64,000 nucleotides of DNA from Polaribacter sp. MED152 (GTDB taxonomy: Bacteria > Bacteroidota > Bacteroidia > Flavobacteriales > Flavobacteriaceae). The stretch covers positions 2,180,501-2,244,500 of the forward strand of contig NC_020830.1 of NCBI RefSeq assembly GCF_000152945.2, given 5' to 3'. The position numbers were made by a program, and so were the translations under genes. Positions 35,673 through 43,435 of this stretch are shown piece after piece (within the stretch, counting starts at the first letter, position 1; every line of letters starts with the position of its first letter). Below the pieces are notes generated by a model. The model saw nothing but the letters and a program-made list of their open reading frames with translations, was not told where the DNA came from and ran no database searches.

Positions 35673-35960
35673 TTATCTGTACCCAAAAAAATCGTTACAC
35701 ACCAACTCTCCTTGTTTTGGTCTTTGACTTAAAGAAATAAATCTTGTTCTTTTTAAAACTAATTGATTCGTGCAAGTATTTTTAAATGTTACTTTAAAAT
35801 CGTAGTTACAACTTGGGTAGGCACTACAATCTCTACTTCCGTTTTCTACTAATATTATTTCATAACATTCTTCTCTGCAATTATCATCTTCTTCAGAACA
35901 ACTTAATAATGTTGTTACGACTAATAATACTGCTAATAATTTAACTGTTTTCATTTTCAT
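35673..35960 (-). CDS. Small Cys-rich lipoprotein, element cargo
   Basis: 95 residues. The lipoprotein signal MKMKTVKLLAVLLVVTTLLSC ends at Cys21. The mature part has six more Cys (NCREECYE, DCSAYPSC, NTCTN, LVCND), which suggests disulfides in the periplasm or at the surface. I do not recognise a family. It sits at the left end of the element, 30 bp inside the junction, and is transcribed outward toward comM. It could be a cargo or entry-modifying protein, but nothing in the sequence fixes a role. Confidence 0.65.
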   Translation of the reverse strand: MKMKTVKLLAVLLVVTTLLSCSEEDDNCREECYEIILVENGSRDCSAYPSCNYDFKVTFKNTCTNQLVLKRTRFISLSQRPKQGELVCNDFFGYR

Positions 35961-36232
35961 TTTTTTTTTAAAATTACAAAAGATATAACTAAATACAAAG
36001 TTTCCAATAATCGACTATAGCTTGAATTTATTAAAAAGCCCATCTACCCTACCTAACATATTCTTTTTACGTAAAATCGACTTACTGTATATTTTCCAAA
36101 ATGGAAAGTTGAGTTAAGTTAAAAACATATTTGAATATAGGTATATATAAGACCTTATTAGACTGTTTTGGTAGTCTATATTAGATAATATTGTAGAGTA
36201 GCTTAAATAGGCTAATATGAAGTGTTTAAGCA
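35961..36232. other. Non-coding stretch in the element
   Basis: AT-rich sequence upstream of the small lipoprotein gene. I see no coding frame or strong structure apart from the terminator at its right edge. Confidence 0.5.
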
Positions 36233-36258
36233 TAAAAAAACCTACTGTAATTAGTAGG
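36233..36258 (-). terminator. Intrinsic terminator of the short tyrosine recombinase gene
   Basis: On the minus strand CCTAC and GTAGG frame an 8-nt loop, followed by seven T. It lies about 30 bp after the recombinase stop. Confidence 0.7.
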
Positions 36259-36290
36259 CTTATATTATATTTTATATGTAGTTTGTCTTA

Positions 36291-36845
36291 TTAGATTGCC
36301 AAGTAAATATCTTCAATTTCTTCTTGTGTAATATCTAAATATCTTCTTGTTATTCCAACAGATGAATGATTGTACATTTCAGATAACCATATAAGAGCTT
36401 TCTCGCTTTCTCCTTGACTTTCATAAACTCTTCTACCAAATGATTTTCTTAATGAATGAGAGCTTATGTTTTTATCCTTAGACTTAAAGACTTGTTTTAA
36501 CTTTCTATTAATTTGTTGTGATGAATATACAGAACCTTTTTGAGAGATAAATATTTCATTTCTTGTTGGATTAAGTTTATTGAAAGCATTACTAATTTCC
36601 TTATGGTCTAATCTTACTTTTTTAGGCTTATTGGTTTTTTTCTCTCTAAACTGTGCATATCCATTTATAAAATCATTCTTAGTTAATCTTAATATATCTG
36701 AAATTCTTAAACCAGTATGGATTGCAACAATAATATAAAAACCAAAGTTTCTATCTTTTTGACTATTAAGTAATTCTTTACCTTTTGATAATGCTTTATA
36801 AAATTCAATGTGATTTGCAGTTGTAATACTATGCTTAATGCTCAT
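36291..36845 (-). CDS. Tyrosine recombinase, catalytic domain only
   Basis: 184 residues from ATG 36845 (an earlier in-frame start at 36893 is less likely). The full catalytic set is visible: Arg47 in HTGLRISDIL, a Lys in the EKKTNKPKK beta-hairpin, His130 and Arg133 in SHSLRKSFG, His160 in NHSSVG, and the nucleophile Tyr169 in TRRYLDI. The usual N-terminal SAM-like DNA-binding domain is missing. Such short proteins may resolve dimers, act as DNA-binding regulators or invert small segments. It shares the element with a large serine recombinase, which is the better candidate for integration. Confidence 0.85.
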   Translation of the reverse strand: MSIKHSITTANHIEFYKALSKGKELLNSQKDRNFGFYIIVAIHTGLRISDILRLTKNDFINGYAQFREKKTNKPKKVRLDHKEISNAFNKLNPTRNEIFISQKGSVYSSQQINRKLKQVFKSKDKNISSHSLRKSFGRRVYESQGESEKALIWLSEMYNHSSVGITRRYLDITQEEIEDIYLAI

Positions 36846-36978
36846 AATTTTATTCTTATTAATTACATTGCAAATATATTCAATAATATGCAATATAACT
36901 CATTTTTGAACATTATTTTTTATACTTTATTTCTTGTGATACTTTAAACTATTGTTTTTCAGTTGTTTAGATATAAAA

Positions 36979-37003
36979 TGTTCACTTTTGTAATTAGTGA
37001 ACA
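36979..37003. repeat. 8-bp inverted repeat TGTTCACT...AGTGAACA
   Basis: The two arms are 9 bp apart. The repeat lies just beyond the stop of the small membrane-peptide gene and about 134 bp before the tyrosine recombinase gene on the minus strand. It could be a weak terminator for the first or an operator for the second. Confidence 0.4.
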
Positions 37004-37012
37004 TTATTAATA

Positions 37013-37138
37013 TTACAACAGAATTGCCAGCATTATTATAACAAATATTACTATCAGTAGAATAATAAGTTTACTACTAAACTCCTCTTCAGATTCTGGA
37101 AAAAGTAATTCAAAAAAGTCCTCTATATATTTTTTCAT
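37013..37138 (-). CDS. 41-residue single-TM peptide
   Basis: The ORF begins MKKYIEDFFELLFPESEEEF and continues with about 20 hydrophobic residues (KLIILLIVIFVIIMLAILL). An acidic amphipathic head and one C-terminal TM helix are the only features. No family is recognised. It lies between the tyrosine recombinase gene and the divergent small-gene operon. Confidence 0.45.
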   Translation of the reverse strand: MKKYIEDFFELLFPESEEEFSSKLIILLIVIFVIIMLAILL

Positions 37139-37457
37139 AGCAAATCAAAAATAAGCAATCCAAATAATATTGTAGTACCATAATAGAATCATAATAAAAG
37201 ACTGTTCATAGCAAAAGAATCATATTAAAATAATTTAGCATTGATTTAGTGTAAAAAATAAGCTATTTCCCTAATTTACAGATACTTATACTCATTTTCA
37301 ACACGTTATAAAAATATTTATATCCTTTTCTAACTAAAGATGTAGCTATTTCTACAGCATCATATTAGCACTAAAAAAAGAACAGTAATTTGTTATTGCA
37401 TTATATAGTTATAGAGAAATCTAAACGTATATGTTTACTAATTAAAATGAATAATAA
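37139..37457. other. AT-rich intergenic region of the element
   Basis: About 320 bp separate the minus-strand peptide gene from the plus-strand RHH gene. It must hold divergent promoters, and an origin of the excised form could lie here, but I see no clear iteron or long dyad. Confidence 0.4.
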
Positions 37458-37631
37458 ATGAATGCTAAAAAAATTAAGAGGTTAGATGTTAATCCTAAGT
37501 CGGATATACTGTACACTAGAATAACTAAAGCAAAGAATATACAACTGCAAAACCTTGCAGATGATTATGGATTAAAAAAATCTACAATCGTAAGAACTGC
37601 TATCAACGAATATCTCTCTTCGCATGCATAA
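37458..37631 (+). CDS. Ribbon-helix-helix DNA-binding protein
   Basis: 57 residues. The pattern DILYTRITKAKNIQLQNLAD followed by YGLKKSTIVRTAINEYLSS has the beta-strand, helix A, turn and helix B of CopG/Arc-type RHH proteins. It is the first gene of the plus-strand operon in the element. Likely roles are autoregulation, copy control or a direction factor for recombination; none is proven. Confidence 0.7.
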   Translation: MNAKKIKRLDVNPKSDILYTRITKAKNIQLQNLADDYGLKKSTIVRTAINEYLSSHA

Positions 37632-37632
37632 T

Positions 37633-37785
37633 ATGAAGAATAGAATTTCAACTTTAAAAGACTGGATTCGTTCAACTCCAGAAGGAAACAAAAGACTTAA
37701 TAGAGCTTATGAAACTTATAAAAGTGAAGCTGTAAGATTAAGAGATGCACGTAAAGAATTACCATACATACCAAATTATGAATAA
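37633..37785 (+). CDS. 50-residue basic protein, unknown
   Basis: The ORF starts at the ATG 1 bp after the RHH stop and reads MKNRISTLKDWIRSTPEGNK...YIPNYE. It is rich in Lys and Arg and likely helical. No family is recognised. Its end overlaps the next ORF by 8 bp, which supports translation. Confidence 0.5.
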   Translation: MKNRISTLKDWIRSTPEGNKRLNRAYETYKSEAVRLRDARKELPYIPNYE

Positions 37786-37867
37786 GAGTGAAAAGTATTT
37801 AACAGTATCATATTTTATTGTAGTAACAATAACAGTAATTCTACTTGCATATCTAATTTTTAAATAA
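37778..37867 (+). CDS. 29-residue membrane peptide, unknown
   Basis: It reads MNKSEKYLTVSYFIVVTITV and then a hydrophobic end. It is one TM helix with a short charged head. The start overlaps the previous ORF by 8 bp, in the manner of coupled genes. Confidence 0.4.
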   Translation: MNKSEKYLTVSYFIVVTITVILLAYLIFK

Positions 37868-37883
37868 TCAAATACAAATCAAA

Positions 37884-38366
37884 ATGAATAATAAAAAAAT
37901 CAAATATTTCGCAGAGCATCCATTTCAGGTAAAACTTGGAGAATTAAACAAAGAACTAAAAGCTTATAAAGAGTTAATGCAGATAGTTCAAAAGATAGAA
38001 CCAAATGCAACTTCAGTAAGCCAATTAGAAGCAATGCTAAATCTTAAGACAAAGTTCTTAAACGCTGAAATGAGCTTTGCTGCTTTTAATCTTCAAAATG
38101 AATATAGTAAAATACAAGATTTACAGAAGAAATGTAGAAATATTGAAAGTGAGATGTTAACCTCTAAAAACGAATTTAAAGGTAGTTACCTTAAAAAGTT
38201 AGAAGAGGAGTTTAAAACATACTATGATGACAATGAGCTTCAAGCTAGAGAGACGTTACAACGTATATTCAAAGAGTTTAACGAATTGGATTTGAAATAT
38301 AGAGCTATTGTAAGCTATAATAACGCTCGTTTAGGTTATAATCCCTTTCACAATCTAAATATTTAA
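37884..38366 (+). CDS. Coiled-coil protein, unknown function
   Basis: 160 residues, almost wholly helical, with long charged heptad-like stretches (KLGELNKELKAYKELMQIVQ, LEEEFKTYYDDNELQARETL). No catalytic motif is visible. It is part of the plus-strand operon of the element, 17 bp after the TM peptide and 3 bp before the next gene. It resembles in type, not in recognised sequence, accessory proteins of mobile elements. Confidence 0.6.
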   Translation: MNNKKIKYFAEHPFQVKLGELNKELKAYKELMQIVQKIEPNATSVSQLEAMLNLKTKFLNAEMSFAAFNLQNEYSKIQDLQKKCRNIESEMLTSKNEFKGSYLKKLEEEFKTYYDDNELQARETLQRIFKEFNELDLKYRAIVSYNNARLGYNPFHNLNI

Positions 38367-38369
38367 GCT

Positions 38370-38576
38370 ATGAAATTAGATGTTACAATAAGAACAATCG
38401 ATTCTACTAGCTATACTAAATTTAAGGGTATATCTGTATATAAGCTCATATCATATCTAACTAGAAAGTTTGGTAAAAGCTTGAAAAACAACATTACAGA
38501 AGGAACTAAGATAACTGGCAAGCATAATGCTTCAAGACGACCTAAACAGGTTAATCAAACCAATGATAATTTATAG
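38370..38576 (+). CDS. 68-residue basic protein, unknown
   Basis: It begins MKLDVTIRTIDSTSYTKFKG and ends in a polar, Asn-rich tail (KHNASRRPKQVNQTNDNL). It is strongly basic. It is 3 bp after the coiled-coil gene and 2 bp before the next small ORF. Confidence 0.5.
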   Translation: MKLDVTIRTIDSTSYTKFKGISVYKLISYLTRKFGKSLKNNITEGTKITGKHNASRRPKQVNQTNDNL

Positions 38577-38578
38577 CT

Positions 38579-38689
38579 ATGAGCATAAGCAAAAAGGAAA
38601 AAGAACAATCACACTTTGGCAATGATGCAAGTGATAATGAAATCGGTTTTGGCACTATCTATACACCTAAACAAGATTTAGAAAAATAA
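38579..38689 (+). CDS. 36-residue polar peptide, unknown
   Basis: MSISKKEKEQSHFGNDASDN and 16 more residues. It is polar with no TM or known fold. It is supported only by its tight spacing, 2 bp after the previous stop. Confidence 0.35.
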   Translation: MSISKKEKEQSHFGNDASDNEIGFGTIYTPKQDLEK

Positions 38690-38716
38690 GATACAAACGA
38701 ATAAAAATTAATTAAA

Positions 38717-38872
38717 ATGAATAATAATAGCAAATATTTTATTAGTGCTTCTGACTTTCAGAGAGTAGAGAATAATAGAAGAGTAACTGTTGGAGAATTA
38801 GAGAATTTGAAGAGAAAATTAAATATACTCTTTAACAACTTTATAAAGCAGTACAATCGAATTAATGGTTAA
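38717..38872 (+). CDS. 51-residue protein, unknown
   Basis: It reads MNNNSKYFISASDFQRVENN and then a helical basic stretch (VGELENLKRKLNILFNNFIK). It is preceded by AT-rich sequence with a start context like that of its neighbours. No family is recognised. Confidence 0.45.
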   Translation: MNNNSKYFISASDFQRVENNRRVTVGELENLKRKLNILFNNFIKQYNRING

Positions 38873-38898
38873 CTGTTTGACTTGGTTTGTTTGATTGG

Positions 38899-38927
38899 GG
38901 AGTATTGAAAATCTTACTTCGTACTCC
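38899..38927 (+). ncRNA. Possible hairpin upstream of the polymerase-like gene
   Basis: GGAGTA (38899-38904) can pair with TACTCC (38922-38927) around a 17-nt loop. It lies in the 178-bp gap before the polymerase-like gene, and it could be a leader structure or replication signal. It is weak and untested. Confidence 0.2.
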
Positions 38928-39050
38928 TCTTTAAACAACAAACAAATATAAACCTAACAAAAATCAGTTGTTTTTTGTGAAACCAAAATAAAAGAATCAT
39001 AGAAATTTGAACTTAATAAGAGCGTAGGAACTCTTCTAAACCAATAAATT

Positions 39051-40436
39051 ATGTATTTAACCACTTTAAATGGTGTAAATAAAATAGTGCAAAATTCAGC
39101 CTATTATAAAGGAATTAGGCAAGAAAGCTATAAGCGTAGACTTATCGATAAATGCAATTTTGTGGTTAATGCAATCTTACAAGGGAATCAATACAAATAC
39201 CAATCACAAAAGACAAATTCAATACCTCTTCATAACGATATACTGTTAAACCAATTAGGTAAAAATTATCAAAAAGTATTAAGTATCCTTTTAGATGCTA
39301 ATCTAATTGAAACTAATAATAGTTATAAAGTTAATGAGCATTCTAAAAAATATAGGCTAACCAATGAAGCCTTAAAAATGGATATTATAAAAGGTGGAGT
39401 CTTGCACCATACAACAATTAGAAAATTCAATTCCTACAGAAAAGATACTTTAAAATCATTACTAAAAGATAAAGATATTGCTAAGATATTTTATAGTGTA
39501 ACAGATACTTATTTTAATGCACCTAAAGATATGGATGCTTATTTAGATTCTATTATTGGAACTGATAGAGATGAACGTAGATTGCACTATGAAGACTGGT
39601 TTAAACAATTAGTACAATTTAATAGCTTTACAACAACTAAAGAGTATTTAGAAAGTCAATTTTACATAATGAAATGTAAAAAGACAAGTAGGATTTATAA
39701 TACGTATACTCATATTCCTAAAGAATTTAGAAAACTATTAACCACCAAATCAAATGATAAACTAATAGAATTAGACTTAAAAAATAGTCAACCTTTTATT
39801 TTATCTATTATGTTTTATTTGTCTTCTAAAGACGTAAGTTCAAACCGAATGACCTCTTCTGCATATTCAAATAAGTTAATTGAAGCCAATAGAAATAAAA
39901 TCAATAATACTTTATATAATGGTAGTCATTTTTCTAATTTAACATTTGATATGCTTACAGATATTATAACAGGTGATTTTTACTTAAAGTTTATCAAAAC
40001 AAAAAATAAATTAGGCTTTCAAAATGATATACCAACTAATGACAGAAAAGAGATTAAACCTTATGCATTAAAATCATTTTATGCTTATTGTAGTGAGGAT
40101 TTAAGTAAAGAAGAGCAAGTTTTAAAGTATATGTATCCAATGTTTTTTAAATGGCTTAAAAAGGCTAAAAACGAGCTAAATAAATTAAGTAATATCAAAG
40201 AAAATGCTGGTCATAAATTATTCGCTCAAATTGTACAAAATATAGAGAGTAATATATTTGTAAAGCAATTTTTTAGTAAATTGCCTATGGGTATGTTTGC
40301 ATTCCCTATTCACGATTCTATAACGTGTAAAGAGACAGATAAGGAGTATATTAAGGCGTTAATTATAGATAGTATACAAACAATACTATCAGATGCTCAA
40401 TTAGATAGAAACATAGTAAAAGACCTAATAAAATAG
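39051..40436 (+). CDS. Protein with DNA-polymerase-A-like palm motifs, putative element replication protein
   Basis: 461 residues. The N-terminal third resembles a winged-helix or helical DNA-binding part. From about 210 the order of motifs fits a family A palm: TYTHIPKEFRKLL, then motif A IELDLKNSQPF (Asp242), motif B RKEIKPYALKSFYAY (Arg332, Lys336, Tyr346), a helix FAQIVQNIESNIF and motif C FPIHDSITCKE (His421, Asp422). No exonuclease domain is seen. It could replicate the excised circle or prime DNA. The assignment rests on motif reading only; an inactive structural relative is possible. Confidence 0.6.
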   Translation: MYLTTLNGVNKIVQNSAYYKGIRQESYKRRLIDKCNFVVNAILQGNQYKYQSQKTNSIPLHNDILLNQLGKNYQKVLSILLDANLIETNNSYKVNEHSKKYRLTNEALKMDIIKGGVLHHTTIRKFNSYRKDTLKSLLKDKDIAKIFYSVTDTYFNAPKDMDAYLDSIIGTDRDERRLHYEDWFKQLVQFNSFTTTKEYLESQFYIMKCKKTSRIYNTYTHIPKEFRKLLTTKSNDKLIELDLKNSQPFILSIMFYLSSKDVSSNRMTSSAYSNKLIEANRNKINNTLYNGSHFSNLTFDMLTDIITGDFYLKFIKTKNKLGFQNDIPTNDRKEIKPYALKSFYAYCSEDLSKEEQVLKYMYPMFFKWLKKAKNELNKLSNIKENAGHKLFAQIVQNIESNIFVKQFFSKLPMGMFAFPIHDSITCKETDKEYIKALIIDSIQTILSDAQLDRNIVKDLIK

Positions 40437-40438
40437 AT

Positions 40439-40585
40439 ATGAAAAAATACAATCTAAAATCTATAGTAGATGCTAAAACAGGAAACACCTATCTAATAGA
40501 TAAGAACACTAAAAAGATAGTATCCTATAGAGATAAGACAGGAAATATTTATAATAATGTTAATAAATTAGTCGCTACTATTTAA
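40439..40585 (+). CDS. 48-residue basic protein, unknown
   Basis: MKKYNLKSIVDAKTGNTYLI is followed by a second similar strand pair (KKIVSYRDKTGNIYNN), so it may be a small beta protein with two copies of a K-T-G-N-x-Y turn. It starts 2 bp after the polymerase-like gene and ends before a terminator. Confidence 0.5.
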   Translation: MKKYNLKSIVDAKTGNTYLIDKNTKKIVSYRDKTGNIYNNVNKLVATI

Positions 40586-40648
40586 CTAGATATCATTATA
40601 TTGTAATAGTTATAAGCATAGTTTCTTTTGGTTTAGAAACAATTTAAT

Positions 40649-40687
40649 AAGCCTTGCATTTCCTACACTAGCAAGGCTTTTTTATTT
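40649..40687 (+). terminator. Intrinsic terminator of the element's plus-strand operon
   Basis: AAGCCTTGC (40649-40657) and GCAAGGCTT (40671-40679) form a perfect 9-bp stem, followed by a T-rich run. Confidence 0.88.
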
Positions 40688-40758
40688 AATATATTTTTAA
40701 TTCTTTGAATCCCTTGCTATCACTGGGTAAACTTGAGATGGGGTATACATATACTATT

Positions 40759-40798
40759 ATTTATTATTTCTCTATTATTTACTATTATTTATTATTAT
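40759..40798. repeat. Low-complexity TTATTTATTAT tract
   Basis: A short array of TATTATTTA-type units lies at the 3' end of the serine recombinase gene. It is simple-sequence repetition and may also act as a weak boundary. Confidence 0.5.
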
Positions 40799-42513
40799 TT
40801 CGGGTTTTTTTCGGATTTTGGAAACTCGATAGAGTTATTTTCTAGGTCTATTATTGGTTTATGCAAAACATTAAATTCGTTTTCTACTCTATCAGCATAA
40901 ATCTGTAATTCTTTTTCGCTAAGATTCCTTACTTTTTTAGAGATTGGATGTAAGTGATTGTAACAAAAATCTATAGCAATATTATAACTCCTATCTATGA
41001 TATAATTCTCTATTAAGTTTTTTTCAGTTATAGAATTTACTGGATTTATAATTTCTTCAGATGAACCACTAAAGTCAGTCTTAAAATTATCTTCGTTTAT
41101 GTAATAATCATTTATTTTAAACTCTATTCGAATAACGTAATGTGGTGCTTTATAATCTATGGTAATTGATTTGATATACTTTTTAATCAATTCACTTTTA
41201 TTATTAAAACTTGCGTTTTTTAAATTGGTTAAATCATCCTTTACATTTTCTTTTGTAAGTTCAGATTCTTCAAAGAAACTTATTTGCTCTATTAGGTTAT
41301 CCAATTTAATTTTTAAATCTTCAATTTCATTTTTAATTCTTTGTTTAGAATTAGTAAACTCTTCTTCAGAAATAATATCTTTTATAAGCAAATCCACTGC
41401 CTTCTTTTGCTCCTTTTCTAACTTATCAATCTTCTTTTTTAATTGCTCTTTATTCTCTCTTAAAACGTCTAGTTTGCTCTCTATTTCATCATTCTTTAGA
41501 AAGTCTTTGGTTATCTCTAAAATACGTTGGTCTGCAAAGAATCTACCCCAAATAAAGTTCTCTAAAACGTCTATATTGATGCCTCTATTTTTACATCTAA
41601 TTTCCTTGTATCTTTTACCTACACAGCTATAGAAATTATCACTTAAATTAACCCTTCTACGACCATAGTAATTTTTACCACACTTGGCACACCTTATAAG
41701 ACCTTTTAATAAATATTTATGCTCTACTTTTTTACCACTATTATTTTTATTGTTTTCTAAATTATCATTTACTTTTTTCCAATAATTTGGCTCAATAATT
41801 ATAGGTGCATCATAATTTTTACCACTATAAACCCTTACACCTTTATAAAGGGTATTTTTAATAATACTTTGCACAGTTCTAGCTCTCCACAATTTATTTT
41901 TTCGTGTTGGTATTTTTTTATCATTTAAATGATTTGCTATGTGATTATATCCTTTACCACTTAAAGAAAGTCTGTAAATTTCTTTAATAATTTCAGCTTC
42001 TTTTTCATCAATAGCTAAATATCCATTATCAGACCTGTAACCATATGCAACAACACTCCATACTCTGCCCTCTGTAATATGGTCTTTTAATGTCTTTTTA
42101 GTTTGTGCAGATTGTAGTTTTCTTGAATATTGATTAATTGATGAAAACATAATACCCATAAAATTATCTATAGGACTATCATAATCGACTTTCTTATCAT
42201 CAAAATAAACATCAACTTCATTTGATTCGGCATATCTCATAAATAGTATATAAGTTTCAGCATCTCTCTCTAATCTATTCTGATTTCTAAACCACACTAC
42301 TTTTATTAAACCATTAACAATATCCTTAATTAAACTATCTAACTTAGGACGGTCTTCAATTTTAGCTCCACCACTAACACCCTCGCCTTCATTATAAACC
42401 TTTAAATCAGTAAAACCCTTATCTTTAGCAAAAGCCCTGCCTTCTCTAATCTGATTTTCTATAGATGTAGAGTCTTTATCTTCTCTACTTAATCTCGTAT
42501 AAATTGCTAACAT
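40795..42513 (-). CDS. Large serine recombinase (integrase of the element)
   Basis: 572 residues from ATG 42513. The resolvase domain opens with MLAIYTRLSRED, so Ser9 is the nucleophile, with IENQ and the RNQNRLERD helix behind it. A recombinase domain follows (KTLKDHITEGRVWSV, GYNHIANHLNDKKIPT, IIKNTLYKG), then a zinc ribbon with CAKCG and YSCVG...RCKNRG, then a long coiled coil (about 330-420) typical of large serine integrases. It starts about 50 bp from the right junction, the normal place next to att. It should integrate the element at comM and, with a direction factor, excise it. Confidence 0.95.
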   Translation of the reverse strand: MLAIYTRLSREDKDSTSIENQIREGRAFAKDKGFTDLKVYNEGEGVSGGAKIEDRPKLDSLIKDIVNGLIKVVWFRNQNRLERDAETYILFMRYAESNEVDVYFDDKKVDYDSPIDNFMGIMFSSINQYSRKLQSAQTKKTLKDHITEGRVWSVVAYGYRSDNGYLAIDEKEAEIIKEIYRLSLSGKGYNHIANHLNDKKIPTRKNKLWRARTVQSIIKNTLYKGVRVYSGKNYDAPIIIEPNYWKKVNDNLENNKNNSGKKVEHKYLLKGLIRCAKCGKNYYGRRRVNLSDNFYSCVGKRYKEIRCKNRGINIDVLENFIWGRFFADQRILEITKDFLKNDEIESKLDVLRENKEQLKKKIDKLEKEQKKAVDLLIKDIISEEEFTNSKQRIKNEIEDLKIKLDNLIEQISFFEESELTKENVKDDLTNLKNASFNNKSELIKKYIKSITIDYKAPHYVIRIEFKINDYYINEDNFKTDFSGSSEEIINPVNSITEKNLIENYIIDRSYNIAIDFCYNHLHPISKKVRNLSEKELQIYADRVENEFNVLHKPIIDLENNSIEFPKSEKNPK

Positions 42514-42540
42514 ATTCGATATTTTTAGCAAATATACTAA

Positions 42541-42550
42541 ACCTCCACAT
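42541..42550. repeat. Right-end arm of the predicted attP
   Basis: ACCTCCACAT lies 13 bp inside the right core and pairs in 9 of 10 places with the left-end arm ATGTGGTGGT in inverted orientation. Confidence 0.55.
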
Positions 42551-42554
42551 CATA

Positions 42555-43400
42555 CTACACAAAATCAGAAATTGTATGGTGAGGACTTCTAAAAGGACGT
42601 TGAACCATTAAACCATTTTCTTTGGTTTTACCTACTACAGAATGAATTTTAGTAGTTTCTAGAGCTTCATGTAAAGTCATAGGAGGTAAAATACTTGGTA
42701 ATCTCTTAGCTAACATGGTTTTACCTGAACCTGGTGGACCAATAAGTATGATGTTATGGCCACCTGCTGCAGCTATTTCCATACATCGCTTTATAGATTC
42801 TTGCCCTTTCACATCAGAAAAATCAAATTCTGGGAAATCTATGTTTTTATAAAATTCTGCTCTTGTATCAATTATAGTGGGCTCAATCTTTGATTCACCA
42901 TTAAAGTGCTGTATCACTTCTAAAATATTATCAACTCCTAATATTTCTATATCATTTACAATAGCTGCTTCTTTAGCATTTTCTTTGGGAAGTATAAAAT
43001 ATTTAAAACCCTCTTCTCTAGCTTTTATGGCAATTGGTAATGCTCCTTTTATAGGTTGTAAACTCCCATCTAAAGAAAGTTCTCCCATAATAATATAATC
43101 TTTTATTCCATCGGATTTTATTTGATTGGAAGCTGCCAAAATACCTGTAGCTAAGGTTAAATCATATGCAGCACCTTCTTTTCTGATATCTGCAGGAGCC
43201 ATGTTTATGATTATTTTTTTTCCAGGAAGTTTAAAATTGTTGTTATCTAAAGCTGCAGAAATCCTATAGGAACTCTCACTTACAGCTTTATCTGGTAAGC
43301 CCACTAAATGGTAACCTATACCTTTATCTATATTTACTTCTACAGTAATTGTAGTAGCCTCTATACCAAAAACGGCAGAGCCAAAAACTTTAACTAGCAT
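42555..43400 (-). pseudogene. comM: comM, N-terminal fragment
   Basis: From ATG 43400 (MLVKVFGSAVFGIEA) the gene reads the N-terminal Lon-protease-like domain and then Walker A in LIGPPGSGKTMLAKRLPSIL. After FRSPHHTISD it runs into element sequence and stops two codons later (Phe-Val-stop). Walker B and the rest are at 34941-35642. A truncated product with Walker A but no Walker B should not hydrolyse ATP. The earlier in-frame TTG at 43448 falls within a terminator and is not the start. The reading frame is undamaged, so excision would restore the protein. Confidence 0.93.
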
Positions 43401-43435
43401 TCTTTTTTCTTTAAATGTAAAGAAATTTAGTGCGC

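Larger units (their letters stand above)
35643..42566. mobile_element. 6.9-kb integrative element inserted in comM (serine recombinase type)
   Basis: comM is cut at one Asp codon. Both junctions carry ATC on the plus strand (35640-35642 and 42564-42566), the only clear shared core. Joining the flanks restores ISD-VALVGGGQ in frame. Cargo and maintenance genes, left to right: Cys-rich lipoprotein (-), short tyrosine recombinase (-), TM peptide (-), then on plus an RHH protein, several small ORFs and a polymerase-like protein, and last the large serine recombinase (-) next to the right end. No relaxase, coupling protein or conjugation gene is seen, so it is at most mobilised by others, or purely integrative. 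Confidence 0.9.

Noticed and set aside
39051..40436. Calling this protein a reverse transcriptase
   Set aside because: There is no YxDD motif; the His-Asp motif C and the Lys/Tyr motif B fit the family A palm better.
40759..40798. TTATTTATTAT tract as origin iterons
   Set aside because: It is simple-sequence and irregular and overlaps the end of the serine recombinase gene.
34941..43400. Treating the two comM parts as separate functional genes
   Set aside because: They join at one codon without loss, and each lacks one half of the ATPase site.
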